64,000 bases of DNA from assembly GCF_006265095.1 (NCBI RefSeq), contig NZ_VCNK01000004.1:248001-312000 (forward strand), given 5' to 3'. This DNA is from Phaeobacter sp. B1627 (GTDB lineage Bacteria; Pseudomonadota; Alphaproteobacteria; Rhodobacterales; Rhodobacteraceae). Below, piece by piece: positions 1 to 8,285 of the stretch. The position numbers and the translations under genes were made by a program. How positions within the stretch are numbered: position 1 is the stretch's first letter; every line of letters begins with the position of its first letter. The notes below the pieces were generated by a model, which was not told the DNA's origin, ran no database searches, and worked only from the letters and a program-made list of their open reading frames with translations.

Positions 1-1
1 A

Positions 2-529
2 GTGCAGCAAGGCGACGTCCTGCGCATGGGGGGACGCGACTGGGATGTGCATATGGGCAATGGCCACGCCCCCGAACACGCAACATTCTGGAGCCGGGAT
101 GACAACCTGGTGCTGACCGGCGATCAGGTCCTGTCCTCGATCAGCCCGAACATTGGCGTCTATGCGACAGAGCCCGAAGCCGATCCGCTGGCAGAATGGC
201 TGGAAGCCTGCGAGCGTCTTTCGGTACTGGCGCGCCCGGACCATCTGGCGCTTGGCGGCCACAAGCTGCCGTTCACGCGGCTGCCGCTGCGGATGCGGCA
301 GCTGATTGACAACCATCACGGCGCGCTGGAGCGGCTTCTGGATCATCTGGACAGTCCCAAAAGCGCGGCCGAATGTTTCTCGCCGTTGTTCAAGCGCCAG
401 ATCGGCCCCGGAGAATACGGCCTTGCGCTGGTTGAGGCCGTCGCCCATGTCAACCATCTCTACCGCACCGGGCGGGTTACCCGGACCCGGCGTGCACAGG
501 ATGAGGCCTGGGTTTACCAGCGCGGCTGA
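2..529 (+). CDS. Metallo-beta-lactamase fold hydrolase, C-terminal part (5' truncated by window)
   Basis: This is the C-terminal part of an MBL-fold metallohydrolase. The reading frame is open at the left edge, so the GTG at position 2 is probably an internal valine. Visible metal-site elements are GHAPEH (H22, H26), the Asp of TGDQVL (D41) and a late GGH (H87). The N-terminal HxHxDH motif must lie upstream of the window. Residues from about 95 on look like the winged-helix tail common in the LACTB2-like subgroup. The substrate cannot be read from sequence; hydrolysis of a thioester or similar is typical. Family call is firm, specific function unknown. Confidence 0.8.
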   Translation: MQQGDVLRMGGRDWDVHMGNGHAPEHATFWSRDDNLVLTGDQVLSSISPNIGVYATEPEADPLAEWLEACERLSVLARPDHLALGGHKLPFTRLPLRMRQLIDNHHGALERLLDHLDSPKSAAECFSPLFKRQIGPGEYGLALVEAVAHVNHLYRTGRVTRTRRAQDEAWVYQRG

Positions 530-574
530 GAATGCCACCCTGTGCCGGACTGACACGCCCCAAGGAGTTCTGTC

Positions 575-1045
575 ATGGACGACAAGATCGCAACCAGCGC
601 CGAACTGGCAGAGGCGGCGGCGCTGCCCTGTCACCACGAGGTGCACACCGACCCGGATGCCCCTTCAGCGCTGAAAAACGTTCCCGGACCGATGCAGAAG
701 GTGCCGGAGAAAAAGAGCCCGGCGCGCTGGGCCTATGAGCGGTTGATCCTCTACATCAAGAACTTTGAAGAACAGCTCGACGGCGAACACGAGGTCGCCA
801 TGGGGTTTGCCGGCGGGGACGCGGGCGTGCTCCGCATCGAAGGCATGGGCTATTTCGACCCGGATATCGTGACTTTCTACGGCAGCGATTCGGGCGGTGC
901 CCGGACGCAGCTGGTCCAGCACGTGAGCCAGCTCAACGTGATCCTGCGCGCGATGGCAAAACCGAAACCGGAGGAACCTGCCAAACGCATCGGTTTCCGC
1001 CTTGTCTCCGACGGTCTGGTCCCCGATCCGGAAGAGACTGTGTGA
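575..1045 (+). CDS. DUF6173-like conserved hypothetical protein
   Basis: A soluble protein of 156 residues with no signal peptide or membrane segment. The start ATG follows AAGGAG at a good distance. A charged, proline-containing N-terminus (about 1-50) precedes a compact domain beginning with SPARWAYERL. I associate this with the DUF6173 family of alphaproteobacterial proteins, but that is from memory of the pattern and not a search. The gene lies 45 bp after the MBL gene on the same strand, so the two may be cotranscribed. No catalytic motif is visible and I propose no function. Confidence 0.65.
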   Translation: MDDKIATSAELAEAAALPCHHEVHTDPDAPSALKNVPGPMQKVPEKKSPARWAYERLILYIKNFEEQLDGEHEVAMGFAGGDAGVLRIEGMGYFDPDIVTFYGSDSGGARTQLVQHVSQLNVILRAMAKPKPEEPAKRIGFRLVSDGLVPDPEETV

Positions 1046-1120
1046 TCCAGGGCACGAGCGGGGGCTTTGCAGCGCAGCAACCGTTGTTGTCTCACTTGCG
1101 CCTGCTCCCTCGCGGGCTTT

Positions 1121-1190
1121 CTTCTCTGGCTTTCCCCTGTGCCCGCCCCCTGTGCCCGCCCTCTGTGGCTTTCCTCTGTGGCCACGGTCA
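1121..1190. repeat. Degenerate 13-bp tandem repeat downstream of the DUF6173-like gene
   Basis: Four adjacent units of about 13 bp share CTGTGCCCGCCC or CTGTGGCTTTCC. They lie between the DUF6173-like gene and the small oxidase subunit. The units diverge progressively, as expected of an old slippage duplication. No open frame explains them. Confidence 0.55.
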
Positions 1191-1284
1191 AGTTCGGGGT
1201 AACCAGAGAGCGAGAGGGGAGGTGACAGCGCTTTTGAAATCCAGTATCACCTCGGCGAACCAAGACGCGAACAGGATCACTGAT

Positions 1285-1419
1285 ATGGCTGAACACAAGC
1301 ACGGCACCATGGACACCACCGTTCAGGAACAGACCTTCGAAGGTTTCATGACTTTCGTTTCCCGGTTTTGTATTTTCCTGCTGGTCTTTGTGGTTTTCCT
1401 CGCCATCTTCGCGACCTGA
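1285..1419 (+). CDS. aa3-type cytochrome c oxidase subunit IV
   Basis: A 44-residue protein. A hydrophilic N-terminus (MAEHKHGTMDTTVQEQTF) is followed by one hydrophobic helix of about 20 residues ending in LAIFAT. This is the layout of the small subunit IV that packs against the aa3 cytochrome oxidase in Rhodobacter and Paracoccus; it is peripheral to electron transfer. The frame also extends to an earlier start near 1042, but the upstream translation overlaps the tandem repeat and looks non-coding, so ATG 1285 is preferred. It is not next to other oxidase genes, which is usual for this subunit. Confidence 0.85.
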   Translation: MAEHKHGTMDTTVQEQTFEGFMTFVSRFCIFLLVFVVFLAIFAT

Positions 1420-1464
1420 GCGACGTTCCCCGACTGATTTCTCCCCGAGCCCCGGAGCGCGCCC

Positions 1465-2088
1465 ATGCGGACCCCGATCCTGATCCTTGCGCTCTGCGCA
1501 ATCCTTGCGGGCTGCGCGGCACCACAGCGCCCGGACGCTGATCCGGAGACGGTGGCGCGTGTCGCATATCGCGATGCTGGCGGCCCGTCGGTGACACTGA
1601 TCACGGTCGTGAACAACCGTACCGGTCAGGGGGGGCATACTGCGCTGATGGTGAATGCCTCCGAACGGGTTATCTTTGATCCTGCGGGGTCGTTTTATGC
1701 GGATATCGTGCCGGAGCGGCAGGATGTCCTCTATGGGATTTCACCGCGCATTTTTCAGGCCTATCGCAGCGCCCATGCACGTGAGACATTTCACGTGGTG
1801 ACCCAGAGCGTCGACGTCAGCGCCGAACAGGCGCAGCTTGCCTATCAGCTGGTGACCGGGAACGGGCGTGTGCCCGGAGCGCTCTGCGCCAATGCGACAT
1901 CGTCGATCCTGCGGCAGATCCCGGGGTTTTCAGACATCGATGTCACCTATTACCCGGTCAAGCTGCAGGAACAGTTCGCGCAGATCCCGGGCGTGGTCAC
2001 CGACAAATACTATGAAAACGACAGTGGCGATCTGGAAACCGGTCTGGCGGGCGGCAACGCGGCCCTGAATACGGCGCCCGCGCTCTGA
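1465..2088 (+). CDS. Putative lipoprotein, function unknown
   Basis: A 207-residue exported protein. The N-terminus has a basic start, a hydrophobic stretch and a lipobox LAGC (Cys17), so lipidation by Lgt and LspA is expected. After a short linker comes a domain with NRTGQGGHTALMVNASERVI, which resembles the opening of bacterial DUF4105-like or NlpC-like folds with a conserved Gly-His, but I cannot assign a family. Two later cysteines do not form a recognised motif. The gene follows the oxidase subunit by 45 bp on the same strand. Lipoprotein call is firm; role unknown. Confidence 0.7.
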   Translation: MRTPILILALCAILAGCAAPQRPDADPETVARVAYRDAGGPSVTLITVVNNRTGQGGHTALMVNASERVIFDPAGSFYADIVPERQDVLYGISPRIFQAYRSAHARETFHVVTQSVDVSAEQAQLAYQLVTGNGRVPGALCANATSSILRQIPGFSDIDVTYYPVKLQEQFAQIPGVVTDKYYENDSGDLETGLAGGNAALNTAPAL

Positions 2089-2156
2089 CTCGGTAGCGGA
2101 TACTGAGGCGGTCGCGACCTTGGGCTGTCTCGCCATCTTTGCCTGGCGTGGCGCGG

Positions 2157-2210
2157 AAACAGGTGTCAGCTGGCGTCTGTCAGCTTGCGTCAGATTGTGT
2201 CGGACGCGGC
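2157..2210. repeat. Short degenerate repeat between lipoprotein and azlD 3' ends
   Basis: GTGTCAGCTGGC, GTCTGTCAGCTT, GCGTCAGATT and GTGTCGG follow one another as diverged copies of a roughly 12-bp unit. They occupy the convergent gap between the lipoprotein stop and the azlD stop. No terminator with a clear T-run is visible here. Confidence 0.4.
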
Positions 2211-2230
2211 AGGTTCAGCACTGCAGATAT

Positions 2231-2575
2231 CTAGCCGAGCAGATACATCAGCCCCCAGAGACAGCAGGCCCCGCTGGCCATGGCAAACAGGACATTGCGG
2301 GTGATCGTGGCAACCGCAAATGTCAGCGCCGCCGCGGTGAAGTGGATCAGGCTCGGCTCTCCTGCTGTGGGGGCGGGCCAGACCACCAGCGGTGCCACCA
2401 GGGCGGGAATGACGGCGACCGCAGTGTACCGCAGATGGCGCATCAACCAGTCCGGCATGGCGCGATTCCCCACCAGCCCGATGAACGCAAAGCGCAGGGC
2501 GTAGGATCCGATCGCGAGGCCTATGATGACAGTCCAGAGTGTGGGGGTGTCAAACGCCGTCTCAGTGCCGTTCAT
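2231..2575 (-). CDS. azlD: AzlD family branched-chain amino acid transport protein
   Basis: A 114-residue integral membrane protein with about four hydrophobic segments, the small partner of AzlC. AzlCD-type pairs export branched-chain amino acids or analogues across the inner membrane; the exact substrate here is unknown. The chosen ATG at 2575 overlaps the azlC stop as ATGA, which implies translational coupling. The open frame extends 14 codons further upstream, but that stretch lies inside azlC. The AzlD-like segment WLMRHLRYTAVAVIPALVAP is visible in the middle of the protein. Confidence 0.85.
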   Translation of the reverse strand: MNGTETAFDTPTLWTVIIGLAIGSYALRFAFIGLVGNRAMPDWLMRHLRYTAVAVIPALVAPLVVWPAPTAGEPSLIHFTAAALTFAVATITRNVLFAMASGACCLWGLMYLLG

Positions 2576-3303
2576 TTCTGGGATGCCTCCGTTCGGGGGG
2601 CGCGTTGTGCCAGCCACAGCTCCGCCTGGGCACCGGCCATCATACCGGCAAGCCCGGCCACGATCAGCCCGAGGTTATAGGGCAGCAGTGCCGCCGGCAA
2701 TGCCACCGCGCAGGCCGTGAAACAGGCGACGACATGGGCCGGAGTCCGCAGCATGGGGCCGATCATGGCAAGAAACGCAATCGGCAACACGAAATCCAGC
2801 CCGAGGCTTTCGGGAATCGACGCCCCGACCAGAGCGCCGGTGATCGTCGCGGCCATCCAGAACGGGGCCACCAGCCCGTTGGTTCCGAAAAAATACGCCA
2901 TGCGCTCCCGCGTGCCCCAGTCGTCGCGGCGCTCGAATTCCACCATCGAGAGCGCATAGGCCTGATCTACGGTGAGATAGGCGGCGCAGGCGCGCTGCCA
3001 CAGGGGGGCGTCGCCGAGATAGGGCGTGAGAGAGGCCGAATACATCGCCACCCTGAGGTTCACCGCAAGCGCCGAGATCAATACGATCAGCGTCGGCGTG
3101 TGTTCCTGCATCAGCTGCAGAGCGGTGAACTGTGCGGATCCGGCAAAAACGGCCAGCGAAAACGCGAAGGCCTCTGCCACGTTCAAACCTGCCTCTGCCG
3201 CGAGGACGCCAAACAGCAATCCAAAGGGACCCGCGACCAGAACAAAAGGCGCACTGTCGCGGATGCCTTTCCAAAAGGCGGATTTCGCGGTGGAGATTGT
3301 CAT
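2572..3303 (-). CDS. azlC: AzlC family branched-chain amino acid permease
   Basis: A 243-residue multi-spanning membrane protein and the large subunit of the AzlCD exporter. The family signature is visible near the N-terminus as GPFGLLFGVLAAEAG and then FAGSAQFTALQLM, followed by NLRVAMYSASL. It is cotranscribed with azlD through a 4-bp overlap. Its start lies only 25 bp from the divergent fdhD start, so the promoters of the two genes must overlap or lie inside coding sequence. Substrate specificity is not readable. Confidence 0.88.
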   Translation of the reverse strand: MTISTAKSAFWKGIRDSAPFVLVAGPFGLLFGVLAAEAGLNVAEAFAFSLAVFAGSAQFTALQLMQEHTPTLIVLISALAVNLRVAMYSASLTPYLGDAPLWQRACAAYLTVDQAYALSMVEFERRDDWGTRERMAYFFGTNGLVAPFWMAATITGALVGASIPESLGLDFVLPIAFLAMIGPMLRTPAHVVACFTACAVALPAALLPYNLGLIVAGLAGMMAGAQAELWLAQRAPRTEASQK

Positions 3304-3328
3304 GGCTGCGCCTTAGGTTATTCAGAAC

Positions 3329-4240
3329 ATGGCTACGCCTGTTGGAGGAGCTTGGCAATTGGCAAAACTGGATACACCCGGCGGCTATCTGATCGCTCCT
3401 GATCCCGGCAATGCGCGGCTGACGCGGGCAGTGACGGGCGTCGATCACCTTGGGCGGCGCACCGGGATTTCGGTGGTCGAGGAGCGACCGCTGACGATTT
3501 ACCTGAACCGTCAGGAGATCGTGACCGCAATGACCATCGGTGATTATCCCGAGTATCTTGCGCTGGGGTTTCTGAAAAACCAGAACATGTTGTCCGCGAC
3601 CGATGTGGTCACCCGCGTCGATTACGACGAGGAGGTGGAGACGGTGGTGGTGCGCACCGAAGTGGAAACCTCGCATGAGGAGAAGCTGAAGAAAAAGACA
3701 CGGACCTCCGGCTGTGCGGTGGGGACCGTCTTTGGTGACATGATGGAGGGGTTGGATGCGGTGGCCCTGCCTCAGACAGAGGTGCGGGCCAGCTGGCTCT
3801 ATGCGCTGGCGACGGAGATCAACCGCACGCCTTCGCTCTATCTGGAGGCGGGGGCCATCCACGGCACGGTTCTGTGCCGCAGGGCTCAACCGCTTGTCTA
3901 TATGGAAGACGTCGGGCGCCACAATGCGGTGGACAAGATCGCGGGCTGGATGCTCTCCGAGGGGGTGGAGGCCGCTGACAAGATCCTCTACACCACCGGG
4001 CGGTTGACCTCGGAAATGGTGATAAAGACGGCGATGATGGGCATTCCGGTGCTGGTTTCACGGTCAGGATTTACCGCCTGGGGGGTTGAGATCGCCCGTC
4101 AGGTCGGTCTCACGCTGATCGGCAGGATGCGGGGACAACGGTTTGTCTGTCTGGCCGGGGATGAGCGTCTGGTGCGCGATATCGACCCGGAGAGTTTACC
4201 CGCTGAAGACAGGAAGCATCGTCGAAAGGGCGCCCAATGA
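3329..4240 (+). CDS. fdhD: Formate dehydrogenase accessory sulfurtransferase FdhD
   Basis: A 303-residue protein of the FdhD family, which passes sulfur from a cysteine desulfurase to the molybdenum cofactor of formate dehydrogenase. The conserved cysteine is C129 in TSGCAVGTVFG. In E. coli this loop has a CxxC; here only the first cysteine is kept, as in a number of FdhD homologues. Other family blocks visible are YMEDVGRHNAVDKI and YTTGRLTSEMV followed by SRSGFTAWGVEIA. It heads a molybdenum cofactor cluster (mobA, mobB, moeA). No formate dehydrogenase structural gene lies in the window. Confidence 0.92.
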   Translation: MATPVGGAWQLAKLDTPGGYLIAPDPGNARLTRAVTGVDHLGRRTGISVVEERPLTIYLNRQEIVTAMTIGDYPEYLALGFLKNQNMLSATDVVTRVDYDEEVETVVVRTEVETSHEEKLKKKTRTSGCAVGTVFGDMMEGLDAVALPQTEVRASWLYALATEINRTPSLYLEAGAIHGTVLCRRAQPLVYMEDVGRHNAVDKIAGWMLSEGVEAADKILYTTGRLTSEMVIKTAMMGIPVLVSRSGFTAWGVEIARQVGLTLIGRMRGQRFVCLAGDERLVRDIDPESLPAEDRKHRRKGAQ

Positions 4241-4334
4241 CCGGCGGCGGGGGCGCGCCTCGGGGCCATCGAGGCCCACTCGGCGCGCGACCTGGCTGCG
4301 CCAGGCCGAGCGCCTGTGGCAAAGGAAAGCGGTC
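4241..4334. repeat. REP-like GC-rich palindromic gap between fdhD and mobA
   Basis: The 94-bp gap is extremely GC-rich and contains several short inverted repeats, among them CTGGCTGCGCCAGG and paired GGCGCGC blocks. It looks like one of the palindromic intergenic elements common in roseobacters. It contains no T-run, and the mobA ribosome binding site (AAAGGAAAG) sits at its right end. Confidence 0.4.
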
Positions 4335-4997
4335 ATGAGGCAGCCTCTCGGAGTGATCCTCGCCGGAGGGCTGGCCACGCGCATGGGCGGTGGCGACAAG
4401 GGGCTGCTGATGCTTGGGGGGCAGAGCCTGTTGTCCAGGGTCGCTGACCGGCTGTCGCCGCAGGTTGCGGGGCTTGCGCTCAATGCGAATGGCGATGCGG
4501 CGCGGTTTGCCCATCTCGGCCTGCCAGTGGTGGCGGACAGCATCGAAGGCTTTGCAGGACCGCTGGCCGGAGTTCTGGCCGGGCTCGACTGGGCGGCAGA
4601 ACACGACGCCGACGCCATCGTGACCGCCGCTGCGGACACGCCGTTTTTCCCTCGCGATCTGGTCGAGCGGCTGCTGGCCGCCTCGGCGGGGCAGCGATAT
4701 CCGCTGGTCCTTGCCACGACGCCCAAAGGCGCGGGGGAGGGCGGGGTGCTGAAATCGGAAGGCGCTGCGGCGGGACAGAGGCGGGGCAGGTCCAATCGCC
4801 ATCCCACGTTTGGCCTCTGGCCGGTTGCGCTGCGCGAGGATCTGCGCGCGGCGCTTGAGGGGGGGCTGCGCAAGGTGGTGCTGTGGACCGACGCACACGA
4901 CGGGCGGGAGGCATCGTTTGATGCCGTACCGTTCGATCCGTTTTTCAACGTCAATACACCCGAAGATCTGGCGCGTGCGGAGGCGCTTCTCAAATGA
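4335..4997 (+). CDS. mobA: Molybdenum cofactor guanylyltransferase MobA
   Basis: A 220-residue nucleotidyltransferase that adds GMP from GTP to molybdopterin, giving the guanine dinucleotide form used by DMSO reductase-family enzymes such as formate dehydrogenase. The diagnostic N-terminal motif LAGGLATRMGGGDKGLL is at about residues 10-26, with the conserved basic and glycine residues of the GTP site. AADTPFFP is the metal-binding Asp region and FFNVNTPEDL the typical C-terminal block. ATG 4335 follows AAAGGAAAG; the frame extends upstream but lacks coding character there. It overlaps mobB by 4 bp. Confidence 0.93.
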   Translation: MRQPLGVILAGGLATRMGGGDKGLLMLGGQSLLSRVADRLSPQVAGLALNANGDAARFAHLGLPVVADSIEGFAGPLAGVLAGLDWAAEHDADAIVTAAADTPFFPRDLVERLLAASAGQRYPLVLATTPKGAGEGGVLKSEGAAAGQRRGRSNRHPTFGLWPVALREDLRAALEGGLRKVVLWTDAHDGREASFDAVPFDPFFNVNTPEDLARAEALLK

Positions 4998-5485
4998 AAC
5001 TCTACGGGGTGACCGGCTGGAAAAACAATGGCAAGACCGGTCTGATGGAGCGTCTGGTGGCGGAGTTCACCGCTCGGGGGCTGACGGTCTCGACCCTGAA
5101 ACACGCCCACCATGCGACCGATGTGGATCAGCCTGGAACCGACAGTTTTCGCCACCGCCTGTCCGGTGCGTCCGAAGTGGTTCTGGCCTCGCCAAACCGG
5201 GTGGCCATTATGCAGGAGCTGCGCGGCGCCGACGAGCCGACGCTGACCGATTTGCTGGCGCGGATGCGGCCGGTGGATCTGATCCTTGTGGAGGGGTTCA
5301 AGCTTGAACCGCATCCGAAAATCGAAGCCCATCGCGCAGCGGCAGGCCAACCCCTGATTGCGCCGGATGATCCGAGCATCCGTGCCGTGGCCACCGATAC
5401 GCCGCTGGATCTGGACCGGCCGGTTTTCGATCTGAACGACACCTCTGCAATTGCGGGGTTCATTGCCGCCGAGCTGGATCTTTGA
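4994..5485 (+). CDS. mobB: Molybdopterin-guanine dinucleotide biosynthesis adaptor MobB
   Basis: A 163-residue P-loop GTP-binding protein that assists MobA. The Walker A motif is GWKNNGKTGLMERL at about residues 8-21, and VDLILVEGFK is the Walker B-like block typical of MobB. The start ATGA overlaps the mobA stop, showing translational coupling. Length is normal for the family. The gene is not essential for cofactor synthesis in E. coli, so a modulatory role is expected. Confidence 0.92.
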   Translation: MKLYGVTGWKNNGKTGLMERLVAEFTARGLTVSTLKHAHHATDVDQPGTDSFRHRLSGASEVVLASPNRVAIMQELRGADEPTLTDLLARMRPVDLILVEGFKLEPHPKIEAHRAAAGQPLIAPDDPSIRAVATDTPLDLDRPVFDLNDTSAIAGFIAAELDL

Positions 5486-5747
5486 CTGCGGTCGCCAGAT
5501 TGTCCGGGCTGCTGTTGGCCAAAGCGTCCGGACCTGCGGCGACATATAGCGCGCGGCCCGGTGTTCCGGTCTTTGGATCCGGTGTTCACCCCCGCAGGAG
5601 GCCGCCTGCCAGAGCGGTCGGCCGCAGCGGTTTGACCGCGTTGATACTGGACCTCCTTCGGGACTTTGTGGCAGAGCTGACGTTGAAATCGACCGCGCAG
5701 CTCTGTCGCAGATCGGCGGACGGGATGCCCGGAGTGGAGCCGACCCT

Positions 5748-7007
5748 ATGACCCTGACGCCGCCGCCGCTCAGCAACGATTGTTTTGCCCTGCCACAGGG
5801 GGTGAACTGGACGCCGGTGGACCAGGCGCTGGCTCTGTTGCGGGATCGCCTGAACGTGGTCACCGGGACCGAAATGGTTCCGTTGTCCGCGGCGCTTGGC
5901 CGGGTGCTGGCGGTTGATGTCGCGGCGCAGCGCTCGCATCCGCCCCTGCCCAATACTGCGGTGGATGGATATGGCTTTGCCGGTGGCAGGCCTGCCGGGC
6001 CGCATGTGCTGCCGTTGGTGCCGGGGCGTGCGGCCGCCGGGGTGCGCCATGATCTCGCCGTGCCCGAGGGCGCTGCTATCCGGGTTCTGACGGGCGCGGC
6101 CTTGCCCGATGGGGTCGATACGGTGATCCTTGAGGAAGACGTGCGCTGCGATGGCGCCCAGATCGCCTTCAACGGTCCCCTGAAGGCGGGAGCGAACACC
6201 AGGCAGGCGGGCGAGGATGTGGTGGCGCAGGACGTGATCCTGCGCGCTGCCCGGGTCGTGACGCCTGCCGATCTGGCGCTGGCGGCTGCGACAGGGCTGA
6301 ACCAGATGTGCGTGCGCAAACGGCTCAGGGTGGCGGTGATTTCAACCGGAGATGAGCTGGTGGAGCCGGGGCAGGGCGCGGCGCCGGGACAGATCTTTGA
6401 TGCCAATCGACCGATGTTGCTTGGTCTGATCGATGAATTCGGCTTTGCGGGCATCGATATGGGGCGGGTTGGCGATGACCGGGACGCGCTGCGGACGGCA
6501 CTGGACGAGGCCGCAGGCCGGGCGGATGTGATCCTGACCAGCGGCGGTGCCTCCGCCGGGGATGAGGACCATGTCTCGGCGCTGCTCCGGCAGGCCGGGG
6601 CGATGCAACAGTGGCGCATCGCATTGAAACCCGGACGCCCGCTGGCCTTGGGAATGTGGCAGGACACACCAGTGTTCGGGTTGCCGGGAAATCCGGTGGC
6701 GGCGCTGGTCTGTTCACTGATCTTCGCGCGCCCGGCGATGGGGCTGATGGCCGGGGCAGGCTGGTCGGAGCCATTGGGGTTCAGCCTGCCTGCTGCCTTT
6801 CGCAAGCGCAAAAAGGCCGGACGGCGGGAATATCTGCGTGCCCGGGTGCGGGACGGCAGGGCAGAGGTCTTCGCATCCGAAGGGTCGGGCCGGATCTCCG
6901 GGCTGAGTTGGGCCGAGGGGCTGGTGGAGTTGCCCGACGGCGCCGTGGAGATTGAACCGGGGGACAGCGTCCGGTTTTTTCCCTACACGAGTTTCGGGCT
7001 AAAATAG
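5748..7007 (+). CDS. moeA: Molybdopterin molybdotransferase MoeA
   Basis: A 419-residue enzyme that inserts molybdate into adenylated molybdopterin. The domains are visible in order: the MoeA N-terminal region with NTAVDGYGF, the MoCF-binding domain with VISTGDELVEPGQ and TSGGASAGDEDHV, the GLPGNPVAAL block, and the C-terminal beta domain ending at SVRFFPYTSFGL. Length is standard. It follows mobB after 262 bp on the same strand and completes a fdhD-mobA-mobB-moeA cluster devoted to the molybdenum cofactor. Confidence 0.93.
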   Translation: MTLTPPPLSNDCFALPQGVNWTPVDQALALLRDRLNVVTGTEMVPLSAALGRVLAVDVAAQRSHPPLPNTAVDGYGFAGGRPAGPHVLPLVPGRAAAGVRHDLAVPEGAAIRVLTGAALPDGVDTVILEEDVRCDGAQIAFNGPLKAGANTRQAGEDVVAQDVILRAARVVTPADLALAAATGLNQMCVRKRLRVAVISTGDELVEPGQGAAPGQIFDANRPMLLGLIDEFGFAGIDMGRVGDDRDALRTALDEAAGRADVILTSGGASAGDEDHVSALLRQAGAMQQWRIALKPGRPLALGMWQDTPVFGLPGNPVAALVCSLIFARPAMGLMAGAGWSEPLGFSLPAAFRKRKKAGRREYLRARVRDGRAEVFASEGSGRISGLSWAEGLVELPDGAVEIEPGDSVRFFPYTSFGLK

Positions 7008-7017
7008 CAGCGATTGC

Positions 7018-7215
7018 ATCCCTGCGCCCCCCCCTATGCGCTCCCCCTATGTGCCGCCCTGTCTGCGCCTGCCAGAAGGGACCCAGAAGGAACCCGGCCT
7101 CCGCCAGCGCCCGAAGGGCGCCGGGCCCAACGGGAAGAGGCGCCCTTCGGGCGTCGATGACGGGCGGGAGCGCTCCCCCCCGTCGGCCAAGGGATCCGAG
7201 CAAGAGATCCAAGCG
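7018..7215. repeat. REP-like element with three hairpins after moeA
   Basis: The region begins with a short duplication (CCCCTATG twice). It then has three GC-rich hairpins: GCGCCCGAAGGGCGC, GCGCCCTTCGGGCG and GGGAGCGCTCCC. It lies between the convergent moeA and membrane-protein genes. The pattern resembles palindromic intergenic repeats that I recall from other Roseobacter genomes. No T-run marks a classic terminator, though the hairpins could end transcription from either side. Confidence 0.5.
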
Positions 7216-8247
7216 CTAGTCGAAGGTGCCTGCGACGCGGCCCAAGAGCATGAAAGCGCGCGCCGTGCGTGTATCGCTGAGGGCCGAGATTTCCGCATCA
7301 GAGGCCTCGGCTTCGAACCGGGTAAACATCTGGTCGAAGCGCCGCAGGAAATGATGTGCGGAATCGCGAAAAATCGGATCCTGTCTCATCCGCGCAGAGG
7401 ACAGCGCCAGCGAGCTGCGGTCCCGGATGCCGCCGAGTGCCGCCACGGCCCGACCTCTGGCGCCATGGGCAAATTGCCGCCAGATATCAGGCCTGGCTCG
7501 GTCGGGACGCAGATCATCCATATAGATCCCCTCCTGACTGAGAAGTGTGAGGACGTCCTGCGCCGCGCGGATCACCTGAGCCGTGTGCCGGTCCTTGAGC
7601 GCCAGCCGCAGAGAGACAAACCCCTCTTCGTCCTCGGATGTTTCCGGGAAATTCAACGCGCGGATGAAATGCTCGTTGGACAGCGGTGGCGACATATCCT
7701 CGGCCGGGGTGCCAAGCTGCAACGTGCCCTGGTCGGCCACGGCTTCCATCGCCTTTGACGGTATCGCCAGCCGTTCCGGGCTGCGCCGGCTGGTCTGGAA
7801 TGTGGCCAGCACGGTTTCCGTCTTGCGCGCCGTTTCCGCTATTTCGTCGAGCTTTTTTGTGACCGAGGGTTCGCTCACCACAGCCGCGGCCTGGGTGTGG
7901 GCCAGATACATGTGGCGCAGGCTTGAGATCGCCGCGTGCAGCCGTTCGGTTTCCTCCCGCATGACACGGGAGGCGCGCAGCGCGATCGCGGCCACAACCA
8001 GCATCAAAACCGGCATCATCGCGGCCAGAACCCGGACCAGCGGCGCGTTCCATTCGCTCGACATCGCGGCCTGCGGTGCCAGCACATAGAACGCAACCAC
8101 CCCCAGCGCCCAGAGAGCGCCAAGCGCGAGCGCAACGACTTCGGGCAGCCCGAGGGGCGCGCGTGCGCTGCTGTCAAGCTCGGGCAAGGCCATACCGGTC
8201 TGTCTGGTGGCAGCCGATGTGTCCCTGTCGGTGGAGTCGCTGGTCAT
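7216..8247 (-). CDS. Hypothetical membrane protein with coiled-coil-like cytoplasmic region
   Basis: A 343-residue protein not recognised as any named family. A hydrophilic N-terminus of about 30 residues precedes two hydrophobic helices near residues 33-56 and 68-90. A predicted helical region rich in Glu, Arg and Ala follows (REETERLHAAISSLRHMYLAH, cut here), and then a soluble domain of about 200 residues. The topology suggests an inner-membrane protein with a large cytoplasmic part. It stands alone upstream of greA in the same orientation with a 38-bp gap. Function unknown. Confidence 0.6.
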   Translation of the reverse strand: MTSDSTDRDTSAATRQTGMALPELDSSARAPLGLPEVVALALGALWALGVVAFYVLAPQAAMSSEWNAPLVRVLAAMMPVLMLVVAAIALRASRVMREETERLHAAISSLRHMYLAHTQAAAVVSEPSVTKKLDEIAETARKTETVLATFQTSRRSPERLAIPSKAMEAVADQGTLQLGTPAEDMSPPLSNEHFIRALNFPETSEDEEGFVSLRLALKDRHTAQVIRAAQDVLTLLSQEGIYMDDLRPDRARPDIWRQFAHGARGRAVAALGGIRDRSSLALSSARMRQDPIFRDSAHHFLRRFDQMFTRFEAEASDAEISALSDTRTARAFMLLGRVAGTFD

Positions 8248-8285
8248 GTTCTGCCCGCTATGTCATTGGCAACGTATTGCTTTGC

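Noticed and set aside
5482-5751. ORF of 89 codons between mobB and moeA, overlapping both ends
   Set aside because: It starts with TTG inside the mobB stop and ends in the moeA start, which is suggestive, but the translation is Arg/Pro/Ala-rich without domain or signal and no ribosome binding site is visible. Left as uncertain non-coding gap.
4196-6811. An 871-codon minus-strand open frame across mobA, mobB and moeA
   Set aside because: Antisense to three well-supported molybdenum cofactor genes; composition is Ser/Arg/Pro-rich.
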